DNA from: Apostichopus parvimensis
Taxonomy: Eukaryota; Echinodermata; Holothuroidea; Aspidochirotida; Stichopodidae
Assembly: GCA_000934455.1 (NCBI GenBank)
Contig: KN884762.1
Location: 36,656-96,413, forward strand
DNA: 59,758 nucleotides
Direction of reading: 5' to 3'
In this document: in pieces, positions 38,701-53,700 of the stretch
Numbering within the stretch: the first letter of the stretch is position 1
Layout: the number at the start of each line of letters is the position of its first letter
The notes under the pieces: generated by a model
Told to the model about the DNA's origin: nothing
The model's input: only the letters and a program-made list of their open reading frames with translations
The model's database searches: none
Made by a program: the position numbers and the translations under genes

Positions 38701-41700
38701 GTAATGATAAATTGGTCATTCTCTGTCCATGATCTGCTTGAAAGGATATGAATTTGTTCATTTTTTTTTAATTTCAGGTAATTTGTGCATTTGTTATGAA
38801 AGAATTACCCCCTCTCTCCCCCCAAATAAATTTATATGAATCCATTGGGTTAACCTAATTCCCATTTGGTCTGAGACAGCCAGGGAAATTATAACTTGGT
38901 AAAGGCTCAAGTATTCTTTTGTGTGGACAGTGTATTTACATCATTCTGCTTTTCAATTCCTCCTATGCAAACACCGTTGGTATCAATCTACCATGCCTAC
39001 AAGCTGGTAACACTCTTGCACTGTACCCCCAATGATCCTCTCTGGTCTCTTCTCTCTGAATGTATCTGAGGAACTATCCATATGGCCCTTAGAAACATCT
39101 GTGATGTAACTTATAAATAGACAATGATGTCATCATAGAGTCAATTGCTGATGTCATTACCAGCTGTTTGGGTGTGAGTTATTTAAAGTCATGCTGTTGT
39201 TATACTTGACAAGGAATCTGTGCCGCAATAAGATTGCTCTGTGAAGATGGCAACAGTTTTCACTGCTTGACGTCCAGTTCTACTTTCTTTCTGCTTGAGG
39301 GAAGATCATGATCAACGCTACATTAACTTTTATTGATCGATAGTGGTCATAAATCAGAGATCTGCAGCAGATTGCTACTGCAGACAGCTCTGGCTGTTTG
39401 GTAACCTTACATACAGGCTGCTACTGCAGGCTGCTCTGGCTGTTTGATAATCTTACATACAGGCTGCTACTGTCTGCTGCTCTGGCTGTTTGATAACCTT
39501 ACATACAGGCTGCTACTGCAGGCTGCTCTGGCTGTTTGATAACCTTACATACAGGCTGCTACTGCAGGCTGCTCTGGCTGTTTGGTAACCTTACATACAG
39601 GCTGCTACTGACGGCTGCTCTGGCTGTTTGGTAACCTTACATACAGGCTGCTACTGCAGGCTGCTCTGGCTGTTTGATAATCTTACATACAGGCTGCTAC
39701 TGTCTGCTGCTCTGGCTGTTTGATAACCTTACATACAGGCTGCTACTGCAGGCTGCTCTGGCTGTTTTGTAACCTTACATACAGGCTGCTACTGCAGGCT
39801 GCTCTGGCTGTTTGATAACCTTACATACAGGCTGCTACTGCAGGCTGCTCTGGCTGTTTGGTAATCTTACATACAGGCTGCTACTGACGGCTGCTCTGGC
39901 TGTTTGGTAACCTTACATACAGGCTGCTACTGTCGGTTACTCTGGCTGTTTGGTAACCTTACATACAGGCTGCTACTGCAGGCTGCTCTGACTGTTTGAT
40001 AACCTTACATACTGGCTGCTACTGTCGGCTGCTCTGGCTGTTTGATAACCTTACGTACTGGAAAGGCCCGCGCTACCTGAGGCTTGGGAAACAATTCACC
40101 AATTCTGTTAATGTGTTCCACTACATTTACTGTAGTAGAAGATAACAGGAGAATAGAGCAGTGCCCCAACTAGAATATGAAACTATAACAAAAATAGTTG
40201 ATAACCATGGCATTTAAATTGTACTTTCATCCACGGCTAGAATTGTGTGAACATGATATTGCTAATGATGTTATGATTTCATTCCCAAGGCAACTTTATT
40301 GAATTATACAATCACTATGGTGACACATTTATCATGTAAATAAGTCTCCAGGTCAGTCTCACATTGGTTCAGTCTCTGTTTTTCTACTTCTTGTTTTCTA
40401 ACTACCTTTATATATAATACACAAGAACTTACTGCAGTAGTAAGAGCTACTCTTCACAGATTTCTCTATGCAGCATCTGTATTCTTATCATTTCGTTTCC
40501 TCCACATCCGTTTCTCAAAGCTGACAGTGATTATTTTGCTGCCAGGATCAGCCAGCTATCAGGTTTTTTTCTCTGCTTCCGTAGAAGTAAATAATTTGCT
40601 GTCATCTTTGATATTTGTGATAGTTTATGAAAAACCAGGAAGCATGATAATTATTGTAAACTATCCAAAGTGCCATCAAGAGGAGGTTTACTGTGTGGTT
40701 GATGAGTCTTTCACAATGCATGTCTAATTAAAGGACAACTGATCTTCAGTAGCAGCTAGAAGAATATACACAAGTAATAAATAAAGTATCCAAATCTGAG
40801 AGTTGTACATAGTACTAGTAGTCAAGCTGAAATAATATGGCCAGAGCTGCTTGTCATATTGGAAGATGTGATTGGTGGTCTTTGTAGGCATGACTTCCAG
40901 CAGTTAAATGACATTGAAATGTTTAAAGTATTATCACTTGGGTTGATTGTTATATTGAAGTGGGGTGGATGTGATACTTGGAAGGATCTCTTCCAGGAGT
41001 TAATCTTTAAAAATAAAGGAATATGAAGTGCTAATGTTGTTAAGGTGACGTCTAGACTTTGGGATAATTGGACGGTCATGGAATTTGATGGAAACATACA
41101 TTTGTTCCCTAAGGGCACACAATGAAAACAAACTTAAATGAATGGTGGACTGAACTGTAACTGAGGTTGTTTAGTTGCATGGCAACAGGTTTGATACATG
41201 ACGACCTGTAGAATTGGTAAATGAGGATGGGACAGGGGTTGGATTGGGGCCCCCCCTCCCATTATCTACTCACAAGCTGACTTGTTTGGCAGCATAACAC
41301 TGTATCTTCCTATGTGAAACCATGTCTATGCAGCATATACCCCCTGTGTATTTACCATGTAAACTGAAAGTTGTTGTTGTCAATTATAAAACATTTTAGA
41401 AGGTTCAGCCTTTTCTAAACTGGACTTTGATCCAGCTGATCTGTTACACGTTCAAAATAAAACAGTTAACAAAGCAACTTTCACCTATTGTGTATAGACA
41501 TGTTCATCAACTAAAAATCTGGAAAATGATATCATTGATAAAAAAATGTGTACTGAAGGACAGCAAAATGTCTTTCAAACTCCGTAAATTAGTTAGATTG
41601 TGAAAAGTGGAACCCATGTCACATAGCAAATACCCTGGCAGCATAATCAGACATGAGATTCTTTGACACCTAGTTTCTTGTTCGTCAAAGAATTATACGA

Positions 41701-44700
41701 TACTATTGTTCATGGTTGTCACAAGGATTCAGAACCACGTTGGCAGTTATATGCTTGTATGTTAAAATGTTTTTCCTCAGTGAAATGTTGTGAAATGTGG
41801 CTTTGATTCTTATCATATGCTATAAAGGCTCTGGTGTCAATAATTCATGGATTTTTAATAAAGGAACCGAATTTGGAATATCCAGGTTCCAGCTTATTTA
41901 ATAGTTACGTGATTTGTAGTGAAATTGCATAAACATGTTTGTACAGCAGGAGATTTTCAAGTTTTTAAACATTAGGCTTTCTCATAGTGATGAATATGCA
42001 TTGTCCTTCAGCCTATGGTGGTAACTAAACAAATGCAAATAGCAGAGGTTTTATAGTCTGTTCTGTTTTGCTAGAGCATTACAGCATGGAAGCCTGTTAC
42101 TCCAGGTGATACTTCCATGGTAACTACAAATATCCATAAATGAAGAAGAAAGGTTTCTCGTGAAGTTTTATAGTGCATGTAGTCTGCAGGAAATGCATGG
42201 TATATAAATCACAAATTATTGACAGTTGCATACTTAAGTGTGAAAAGCAGTTAACTTAATTCATCCAATATTGCTACTTGAATTGAAAGTGTATACCAAA
42301 GTCACAATTCTCAACTTAGTTGTGACTCCTATGTCACTCTAACCCAAACCCCTCCTTCCCCTCCCCCATTTAACCCCATTTAACCCCCATAAATATCTCA
42401 CATCCCATTTACTGGTCTTTGTAGTTTGATTTCACAATTTCTTATTGTCTTTAATTCGTAGGTTGCTGCCAATAATGAATTTGGAACTGGTGTATACAGT
42501 CAACCACCAATCATTGTGATAACCAGAGGTAAGCCAAAGTTTGATTGTTTGCAGAAAGTGTTGCCTGAATACTCAAAACGTATCTCTTCACCAAAGCATA
42601 TATGTTATAATTGCTATTATATTGTTAAGGGCTACGAGAATTATTTCATAGTTTGATTGGCGCTATATAAAAATTATGTATTATTATAAGCCGCCATGTA
42701 CTTGTTTAGAAAAAGAAGAAATCATAGAAAGAGATATTGGCTTGTTCCAGTGCTATATGTGTAGCTGCACATACAGTTAGCATGGGCGTGAATCTCACAT
42801 ACAACCTTTCAAATATCCTAATCGAATTGAACTACAACAATGTTTGTTTCTTTGTATTCAGGTGGTGCTTACGACAACCCCCTGGCAACTGCCATCATTG
42901 CGGGTGCCATATCAGCCATCTTTATAATTGTTCTTTTGGTGGCAGCTGTCATCTTCCTTGTTTTCTGGCGAAGGTTTGTTGGTCAATTTAAGCAATTTAC
43001 TTCCCAGGTTTAATGTCGTAGAAAGTACAAGTTTGTAGGACAGTGTCAGGAAGAAAGGGCAGGATTCTTTGTTCAAAAGTCTCATTGTAACTAATAAATT
43101 ATTCATTGATTGCAAAAAATACTATCATCCAAAAAAAATGCAAAGAAGAAAGTAATTACCACAAAAATATATATTAATGTACAAAGCTGTATATGTTCAT
43201 GTTAGAGGAAAAAATGTCTATGATGAAGAGAGTATGTTAACCATGAAATTAGTAGTGATTGTTGTAAAATACTCTGCAAGGATGACATTAATTGTCTGTA
43301 TGTTTGTATCTTTGTCTTGTATTAATCATTTATTCCTGTCATACATGTACTAATTTAATAGACAGTCTTTTGTTGTTCTAGATCCACTGTAGTTACTTAC
43401 CTTTTAATCCTTGCAATGTTTCACTTTCTTCTATCTCATCTTCTTCATTTTCCGTCATTCTTAAATGAGTTTCTGCCTTCTCACCTCAATCGTAAATCTT
43501 TCCTGAATCTTGCACTGAAGTCGACAGAGCTTGGAAACTTGCAAATTGTGGAAGGTGGGTGGGGGAGGGATGGGGGAGTCTGTATGTGTAGATCTAATTA
43601 TAAGGGTGATCGGGTGAATTGGTTTACTTGGAGGCTCTTTTAATCAGCACCAAAATGAGATGGGTGGGAGGATGGGAGACTGGGTGCATTAACAAATATG
43701 AGTGATAGTTATAATATGAAACATAGTGGAAGCATAACCACGCATTGTCCCCTACACATTTGCAAGATTTGATTGTTTCCGGCTGTGCACTGAAAGATAT
43801 GCTCCTGGTGGCTGGCATTATATATGTGCAAACGTTCAATCTTCTTGAGTGTGCTCTCTGTTGTCACTATGGATACTTCCATCTCTTACCTCATCCCTCA
43901 CTGCCCCTCTCCCTTTTTGAAGGCAACAGACATTGGTGGAAGTCTTCTCCTGATAAAGATTGGAGTAATGTTTTGAAATGCTTTAATAGGAGATAGGGAA
44001 CATGGGTAGGAGGAAGACTGCTTGTATATTCCTTGGAATTTCGCTTTCTCTTCTGGGTGACGGCATTTATTTTGCATGAATCTTTGTTGATATTTTTTGT
44101 TTTGTTTGACCCCAGAAAAACCATCAAGGACTTACAGAGAACACTAGAGAAAAAGGGGAGCAATTCGAATGGCTTCCATCGGTAAACTTTGACCTTATTA
44201 CAAAGTACTCTCCATCAGTAACAAGTGTCTCATGTTTAATATTCACATCAAATATTTGAAAAAAAAACATAAATTCAAAATATTTACTCTTCCTTTTGCC
44301 TTCTGAAATAATTTCCCTTCCTTCAGCCATTTTTAATAATTTAGGTTGACAAGTAGGTGATGGTACACTAATACACAAAATGCTCAACATGATCAAACTT
44401 TCCAACATCTTAGGAAACATGTTGAGAAACTAAACTGGTAGCTACCAGGCTGACCAAAAATATACAACTGTATAAAATAACAGCTGTCATTCCTATGTCT
44501 GGCTCAGAAAATACCTAATTTTGTTTGTTTTTGACGTAAACCATGTCTTTCCGTTCTTCTGCAGTTTGCATGCCATTTTCAGCTTTGTTCATGTCTTGTC
44601 ATCTGCATGCTCTAATTAGTATCAGTTAATAGCAGTAGTTAACCTTTGTAGTTTATTAGGAAGAAAGATTGCAATGATTGGTGGTGTTTGGGTAAACGAC

Positions 44701-47700
44701 TGATTCTGACCACTTCTCTCATTTGCTCTTTTCTTCATCTCCTCTACCATTCATTTTTTCTCAATCTCTCGTGTTCTTCTCTCCCGAAACTTTCAATTAA
44801 CTGACCGACATTTTCTCCTGGTATGTAGACGGAAGGCCAACCAGCAGCTCTACTATAAGATTGCTACCACTGTTCCTAGGTAAATTCCATGTTTTCATCA
44901 CCTCACGGTTGGAGAGTATCTTGCATTTAGCATGGATACAGTTTCAGTTTGGCTAATCTTTCAATTATTAAGACTGTCTTGTATTACTCTTGAGCAGATC
45001 AGATTCTTGGTAATTAAAAAATGAACTTCATGACCACCATCGGTCGTCCATAAATGTCATCCTCAGTTTTCATCAAGTTAATCAACCTTTTTAGGGGCTG
45101 TTGTTCATACTGTGTATACATTGATACAGGAATTAATATTAGGTTATAAACTAGTATGGCTTGAAAACGTGTTTCAAAATATTCCACATCTTATGGTTTT
45201 GTAAAGTGAAAGTTTTGAAGTAGGCTGAGACCTCCTCCTCCCTGCTTTGGGGAGGCTGGCCCTCAGATATTTCTATCGTTGTTTGATTTGCTTCACTTCT
45301 GTCAGGACATGAGTTGCCCATCACAGCTTATTCCCTCTAATAGAAATTCCAAAATGTCTGTGATTTTTTTCCATTATGCATGTCTGTAACAAGTCTGTTA
45401 AGTCGCAAGAGAAATGCTCTCCAACCAGCTGAAATATGAAACTTTGATATACTTTGATAGAAAACTTGATTATCATCTCTGGTTCACCTCCTATGTTTCC
45501 ACAGTAGATCTACCCTTTGCACAAGTAGCCCTGCACAGTGCATGAATAAACACAACTACTACCATCCTCCTCCACCACCACCACCACCATGCTCTGTCCT
45601 GTTTTGTCCATAATTTATTGTATATATTGTCAAGAAACAGCTCGGTGTCGCGAAACGCTATCTTCTGGTTAAGTTTAGCGATGGTACCCAATTACTTTCT
45701 CATTTTCAGTGTTCAAATATGCTGTGCTTATGGTTTGCCTGCAGGTTCTTTTTATGTTGCACCATTTGTTTCCAGTATGTGGTGAAAGTATTCTTATAGG
45801 AGAACTAGTTGCAGAAGTACTGTACACAAAAACTATTGTGGAAACTGGGGGTTTGACAAGGAGGGTGGGTGGCAGGGTTTAGAATTGTCTTGAGTGGAGT
45901 TGATGCTGTTATTGTAGCCAGATGAGGAGAGCTTAGATTATTGCCTGGGTATTGTACCTGATTTATATTACTATATTGTGGTACCTTTGTTGGCCCTTCT
46001 CATCATGCTCTAATGACGGCTGGTACCTTTGTTGGCTATCGTCATTTTAAACAGAAACTTGATTATGTCTAATGGAAAGCTGTTGATTCTGAAAGGTAGA
46101 TTGACGTAGGAAACTGAGATATCCCGTAAAATAGCTCCTTAAACATATTGCACTAATTGTCTAGATTCAGTGTTAAGCTGCTGAAAAACTGTGGCAATTG
46201 GTAGCAATGTGCTCCTAATTGTGTTTTTGCCTCTTAATTTCATAGTTAGTTGTGCCTTGTTTCCATTCATTAGTCTAGAAGGATTATAAGCCTTCACAGT
46301 GCCTCCATCTCAAGGCATTGTCCGTTGAATATCTTGCTAGTTATCAAAATGTGCAGTGCTAGCAGTTATAATTCCATTCATAAGGGATGTTGAGGACATG
46401 TCTAGTGGTAATGATACTGCTGCTGACGATAATGTAAACATTGCAATGGATCACCAGATTCTATCCAACAATCAGTCTCATTTGGGTTTTCATGTCAGAA
46501 AGTAGCGTGAGGGTTTAAAATAGTGTAATGTTTGTAAAATGTTAGAGGTATGTTGCTATGTTGTTGTGCCGTCATATAATAGTTTGTCTATAGATAGTTC
46601 TAGCGTAGAGTAGTTTATAGCAATGGAAAGAAACAAACACGCTCACCTTTCTGGCTAACAGTATTTTTGGTGCTCACAACTTGATAATTAGAAACTGCAT
46701 AGTGTAGATGTACATAACAACCAAACTGTCTGACTGTTAGGCACAGAACAAGAAACCTACATACAGTTGTGCATTCAGGTTGTAGAAATGTGGCAGATGC
46801 AGCTAGATCAATGGATGGCACAGAACTGTAATATTCTTGTAGGTCTCTGGTGCTCTCAGAGCATAGATTAAAGAATTGCATTGAACTGCAGAAATGATTA
46901 AGCAGCAAAATAATTATGGTTTCCTTTGTATTGTAACATAAATGCAAATGATTTCTTATGTAGTCTAGCAACACGCAAGTGTTATTCATTGTCATGTCGC
47001 ATACATAAACATGGTTTTCTTTCTATTGATGCATACAAATGTTTTTCTTTGTGTTGTAGCATATATACAAATGGCTTTCTACGTATTGTACCATGCATAC
47101 AAATGATTTCTTATGTAGTCTAGCAACACGCAAACTTGTGATTTTCGTTGTCATGCCACATACATTAAAATGGTTTTCTTTGTATTGTACCATGCATACA
47201 AATGGTTTCTTTTGTATTGTAGCATATATACAATGGTTCCTATGTATTGTACCATGCATACAAATGATTTCTTATGTAGTCTAGCATACACTAATGGTGT
47301 CATCGTAGTATAGCATACACACAAATGGTTTCCTCTGTATTGTACTGTCATACAAATGGTTTCCTTTGTAGTCTAGCATATACATATGGTTTCCTTTTTA
47401 TTTAAGGATACACACAAATGGTTTTGCTTTGTATTTTAGCATACAGATAAATGATTTTGAATTTAACAAACATGACAAATAATTTGTTGTATTGTACGTA
47501 GCATACATACAAGTTGTTGCACTTTCTTCAAGTATACATGCAAGTAGTTTGCTTTATGTTCTAAGTTTACTCAGAAATTGGTTCTCAATAGGTTGTATTT
47601 CAAAGAGATTGCTTAGCTACGAGCCAATTTCATTTGCATGAAGTTGCTCCACTGGGTTTATCTAATCAAGCACCGACAACGACCACCATCTCCTCCCGTA

Positions 47701-50700
47701 TGCTACTACTACTACTGATGATGTGGTTGTGTGCTCTCCATCTCTTTACCTTATCACAATCTCTCATCTCTGTGAAAGCTGTAACAAGTTTGACATGACA
47801 CTTATTTATGTAATCTTAACAGAAGCACTTGAAGGGGCCTGCAAGAATTGTTAGTGACTCACTGAGGCTCACTAGCTTGGTAAAGGGTTTTAGCCGTTCG
47901 TTCAGTTGTCTATGATACTCCCCAAGGAGATTTCTTCGTTTTGATTATCTTATGGTATTTGCAGATGTATCTTCCAATCATGTTTTCTACAAGAACGTCA
48001 CCGAATTTCCCTAAAGATTTCACATTAGTAATTGTGTCTTTTTCCAGATAATGGTTGCCAGGGAAGGATGAGGTTTGATGCAAGACATGCAGGATAAGAT
48101 TAGCTGAATTGGAAAATCACTGTAATTGTAGAATCATTTAGTCACATGACCATCACTACAAAATAGAAATTCTTTAGCTGAATGACCTCCAAGATTGAAC
48201 GAAGCATTTATTATCAATAAATTGGCAATGATTATATGACTGTGTCATAAATAGTTAGGCTACTTAAAGTTACGTGTATTCAGTGTCTTACAGTGTTACA
48301 CACATAAGAGTTGACTAGGACCAGGTATCATATAGGAGTGAGAAGAGCTATGCACTTTGTAAGGAAAGTATGAACAGCATCTGACTGCTACAATATCAGA
48401 CTAGCTTTAAATGTGACCTTAACATTGCTAGTGAGTGTAGTATGGTGACCCTGTGACAGTTCTCCAAGACAAAGAAGACAATAGAACTACAGTTATTACA
48501 GTGGTGCACAGTAATTCCTAGACTGTAAATTTCACTACCTCTGGAAAGATTTGAAACTGCTAATCAATCTAAGGTTGAAAGAATAGAGCAAAATGTTAAG
48601 AGAAATGAAATAGATCAATGCTGGTGTGCGTTTGTTACATCAAACTTCAACAATCCAACTATCAATAGCTTTAAAGAAGACTTGGACCAAGATTCTTAGC
48701 TGTGTGTCGTCTTTGGTAACCTTTGCAATCATGATGGCAACCATGTGTATATATGATGTTGCTTGTAGACACAAATATTTCAGAAAGGGAACATTGGATG
48801 GCTCTCAGGATATTTATGTGGGTGCCCATATGAGGTTGCAGATGTCTTTAGTAGAGGTCAATGTTCATTTATGGTCAACAGAGGTGAAATGTGAAAACCT
48901 TGTTAACACTATATATCAGGAATATGTTCTTTGGATGAATCTCATATTTACAAAATAGAGTCCTCACATCATGTAGATGAAGCCTACTGTATTCATTATA
49001 GCTCAGAGGTCATTTGACATCAGCAGAGGTCAAATCCTGAATATCTAATTGTAAGGATATCAGGAGTTCTCACAATAAATGCCAATACAGTCCTGACACT
49101 CTCTCAATAAATGCCAATACCTACAATGTTTTTGTGGAGTTTGAATGTCAATTAAACAGAAAAATCTGTGGAAACCCTTTTGAAGAAAGGAACCTTCAGA
49201 TAACAGATGCGTGAAAGATGCAGCTAATTATGTCATTGGAACATCAATGCAATTATGCAAAAATATCTAGTTTGCTGAATGGCATAGTTCTAGTTTGCTG
49301 AATGGCATAGTTACTTGAATCCAGAGTTTGCTAAATTATTTCTTAAGTCTTACCCATGGAGTTCCTCTCTCTGATGTCCATGAGGCCTATTTTACTGTGT
49401 CTACTATATTGAACCATTAGGCATAGTTAAGTACTGTTACATACCCTAATGACCCCCCCCCCCCCCATGGTTCATTCTTCAATGTCAATATATTCTGCAG
49501 TGTGGTGTGTCCTCAAGTCTGTCCTGTGCCTTAGGTAACAATATTACCTATACATATTGATGAATGTTTAACTAATTCTTTTTTAGTGGGCTGGGGAGGG
49601 GGGGGGGTTAGGGGTGGACTTTTTGTTTGTACGATTGTTGTAGAGTTGATATGTTCAGTTTGTAATAATATCTGTGTCTCATCAACTCCTTCTGGCACCC
49701 CCCATAAAGTGCCCTCATGGAAGACAGTCCTGGCCAACTATGTATCAATATCCATTATTAATGTCATTTTTCGTCTCCAAGAACACCAAAAAATGAGTTC
49801 TGTCTCACGTATTTTCATTTGAAATTCAAAAGCATAACAAGCAGCTCGCTTTACAATCCTGTTTCATTAAATTCATCAGAAAAAAAATCATGCAATAAAA
49901 TTTGGTATTTCCTCCTTCTTTATACATTGATTTGGAGGAAGGGGAGGGGAGGGGGGGGGGGTGAGGTGAAGAATAGCAAAGAAACTTAAGCGAGGAAGAA
50001 TTGTTTTGAATATTAAATATTTGTAATAATGCAAGATTGTATTGTGAGATGAGGTTTAATGTTGTTTGAGTCTGTTTGTTCCGTAAGAAAGTGATATGTT
50101 TGTCATTTCTTGGACGGTAATCATCAAAATACAAGAAAGCTGTGAGTATTGCATATATAGTCTGAAACATCAGTAAGAATGCGCAGTGAATGTTTGTTAA
50201 CAAATACAGAAATGATAAATAACTGATACAGTATCTTACAGGCTTCATACACTTTGAAAGTTGTATGTTTGGAAAGGTCCTTGAGCTATGCATCATTTCC
50301 AGTGAGACACATTTCAGGCTTACTATTGTGATTATGTTTAACTATTTACATCTCTTGATTTCTACCCATAGAAATAAAGAAATGCCAACGATGGAAGATG
50401 GAACATTGGTTTACTCCAATGGACTGAATGGTGAACGTAAGTTACTTGCTTAGTCATTTCTATGTTTCTGATCAGACTGCCTTTGTAGCGCCACCACTTA
50501 AGGCAATCTCAATGCAGTGAAATGGTGTTGATAAAGTCACTACAATAAGGTTACATCTGCAAATATGGAATAATGACCATTCACTCACTGATGTATGCCA
50601 GTGCTTTATTTCATGTGCACTCATATTGTTGAGGTGACCCATAGAACATATCTACAGTTAGAGACAATGACATTGTCATATTGTTGAGGTGACCCATAGA

Positions 50701-53700
50701 ACATATCTACAGTTAGAGACAATGACATTGTCATATTGTTGAGGTGACCCATAGAACATATCTACAATAAGAGACAATGACATTGTCATATTGTTGAGGT
50801 GACCCATAGAACATATTTACAGTCAGGGATTAATAAAATGATACAAGAAACATTTTCATTGCTTAATGGACTGCTGGCAATATGCTACTAGGTTCAAGTT
50901 GTAATTAAATTATTATTGGCAGTTCAAATGATGTAGCTTTGATTGCAGTGTTCCTGGTGTCCCTATCATCCACTAGTTTGAGTTTTGTAGCTGATTGAAT
51001 GAAGTTTCTATGTCTGGGATCAGATTCAACTGTGTCCTATTAGTCATTCAGGAAACTCTCCCTCCTGCTATTTTGAAAATTCAAATTCCAAAAGATGATT
51101 TTAAAGTGGATGGTTTTTTCTAACTACAAATACAAAGTGTCATTGAAAAATAAAAGAATTTGTGAAATGTTGCTGAGGTCGTTGACTGGCATAGATGGAA
51201 GGTAAAATGCATAGAATTGCGAGAGTAGTGGGAAAGAAAGTTTTGTTTTGAATAAAATGATGACTCAATTGGGGGTAGGGAGGCCCCAATCTTTAAAAGA
51301 TCTAAAAGAAAATAGATTTATTGATTAACTGAGATTAACTTCATGATAGAACACTGCCTTGGTCAGACGTAAACACCATCTGCAAATATCTATTGGTTGT
51401 TTCTTCATGTCTAGATTCACAAAATGTTGTAGTTTTATTATCTTTGCATGTGAGTGTGGCAATGAGTTGTAGCAGCAGATTTGTTGCTAGTATTCTTTGT
51501 TATTGATATCTGGCCTCTTTATGGAGAATGGTTGTTGGTATCTTTGACTGATTAAGGTGTTTTTACGATAAAAGTTCAATTGCAATCTGCACCATCTGTA
51601 GTAGAATAATAGTGTTGGAGGAAAGTAGGCCAGTTCTCATGGAAAAGGAACTTCCTCAATTCTGACTACATTATCTTATCACGTGATATCAATGTCTTAG
51701 GTGTTGTTGTAACTATAGAAATACCTTTGTAAATGTTTAACAAGACTGTCATGGTCAAAGGAAATGTTATCATTGATATCCGGTACACTGAAATTGTCAT
51801 CAATACTACATCAATTATGTGTCTTTGAAAGGTTTCCTTCAATCATTGCTCCATCTGTGGTATCCTATAAATGGCTGATGCAACAAATATAATCAATATT
51901 ACTGAAATAGTGCATCAGAGTCTTCATGTTCCTCCTTTCTATATAATAACAATTTTGCTATTTTGAAATACTTTCTGTAATGAGAGAATAAATTTCAAAG
52001 TGTGGCAGCTTCATGTGAGAGTACAGGTTGTCAAAAGGAGGTCACTGTGGGATAGTCAAGTGATGTTTATCCGGTTGTATGGATTAGATACTATGACATC
52101 ACAAAACTGTGGTTAAATTAAGCTTGCACAATGAATGTATTACCTCCAGCTGTAATATTTATAATGTTATTTGATGTAGGATGTAACTTGTTTTGTTTTG
52201 GATCCCTTACAGCTGTCCTGCTTCCCCATATCACTAAAGTTCGGGCTTATGTTGATCCGTCCACCTATGAGAATCCTGATGAGGCTGTCAAGGAGTTTAC
52301 TTCAGAGATTGATTCCAGCTGTATCAGGATCTTAGATGTTATTGGTGGAGGTAAGATCCTGTACTTTCTGTATCTCCCCCCCCCCTCTATATGAATGGTA
52401 TGTGAGCAAACAGTAGATTCCCAACAGCCTTCCATGTAAAAAAACCATAACAATAAAGACTTGTTGATGAATGTCCAAGCATCAAGGACACATCCCATCT
52501 TAATAATTGCTACATTACAAAATTAGTTCACAACAAGTGACCATTCACAGAAAGGCTTGTAATTAAAGAAGATACAAACCCAACCTTCATAATTGATATA
52601 TGTGAAGAGATAATTGTGATAAACAACATAAACAGCTAAGAAATACCTTGTTTAGAGAAATCAAAGCTTCCATTTTTGGTCGTAGTCTTATTTATTACAA
52701 TGTTTATTTTCTGAAATGGAAAAAGGATTTAGCAAATGGAGGAGTTTGAAATATTTAAGCTCTTGAATGTCTGAATGATGGCATTTGTTGCAGTGTCCTC
52801 ACTGTTTAACATTTCTACCTTGAAAATATGCAACGAAAACAAAGACAAAGTGTATCAAAGCCCAGTGGCACTGCGACATCGCAGACATCTTCAAGACATG
52901 GTTGTTAAACTAAAATAGCTGCCAAATGAAGCAAGAGTTTCTTAGTTGTTTGGGGATTTTTTCACCACTGAAGTTTCTAACATATAAAGCTTAAGATAAT
53001 AGTTGAGTTTCTGTGTCCTTCACTATGTGGCAAAGGCTGAACTTACTATGTTCCAGCCACAGCCTAACTCTTTAGTACGTTTGCTCATGCCATTTCCAAC
53101 AAGAGAACTTAGGGAATGATAAATTCATGCATCAAGCCAATTTGCATTTAGTTTTGAGGTCTAAAGAATATGAAAGATGGAGGATTGGGAAATGATCGTG
53201 TATGCCTCAAGGATCAGCTGACAATTTGGTATTTGAGAAAACTCCCTATGCAAACATTGCTTACTCTGGATCAGACCATACTGTTAAAGCAGCAGTTTGC
53301 GTCCTTTTCTATGGTTTTTTTCAACCTCACTGATTTCACGATACAATAATGACATACATATTACTAGCTTATCTATTCAAATCTTACTTCAAATGGTGGC
53401 ATAAAAGTTGCAAAATTTACACATTTCAACTTTGTTTTTCTCGAAGATATTTTCCGTTGGGATCTAAATAAACCTCGCCCAATAATAATATGAATATTTA
53501 AAAGCTACGAACGTCATTGGCCAATACGTAATACAACACCATGCTTGATTGTGTAGATTGCCTATGGCAGTTGTACCAGGGAGCTGTTAGAGTCCAGCTC
53601 GCTGGTTGTACCAAGGTATCTACATTGACCTAGGTATCTACATTGAATCATCTCTGCAACCTTCTAAACATTGTCTTGAAGCTGCTAAAAGAGGTAATAG

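Larger units (their letters stand above)
44880..50371 (+). other. 5.5 kb Eph intron before mini-exon 3
   Basis: Holds a (CCA)n tract (about 45565-45590), an imperfect minisatellite (46915-47480), AGGTCA-rich repeat units (48800-49075), a 23 bp duplication near 49268-49313, and C and G homopolymer runs near 49450, 49600 and 49945. No coding exon recognised. Confidence 0.8.

Noticed and set aside
46615..46995. 126-residue minus-strand frame
   Set aside because: No domain, overlaps the start of an imperfect minisatellite, and lies in an Eph intron; chance frame.
48626..48958. 110-residue plus-strand frame
   Set aside because: Its second half lies in a diverged copy of the 144 bp interspersed repeat.
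49826..50296. 156-residue minus-strand frame overlapping the intron before mini-exon 3
   Set aside because: Composition is what AT-rich noise gives (many L, F, I, S), includes low-complexity P/S from a G-run, and has no recognisable domain.
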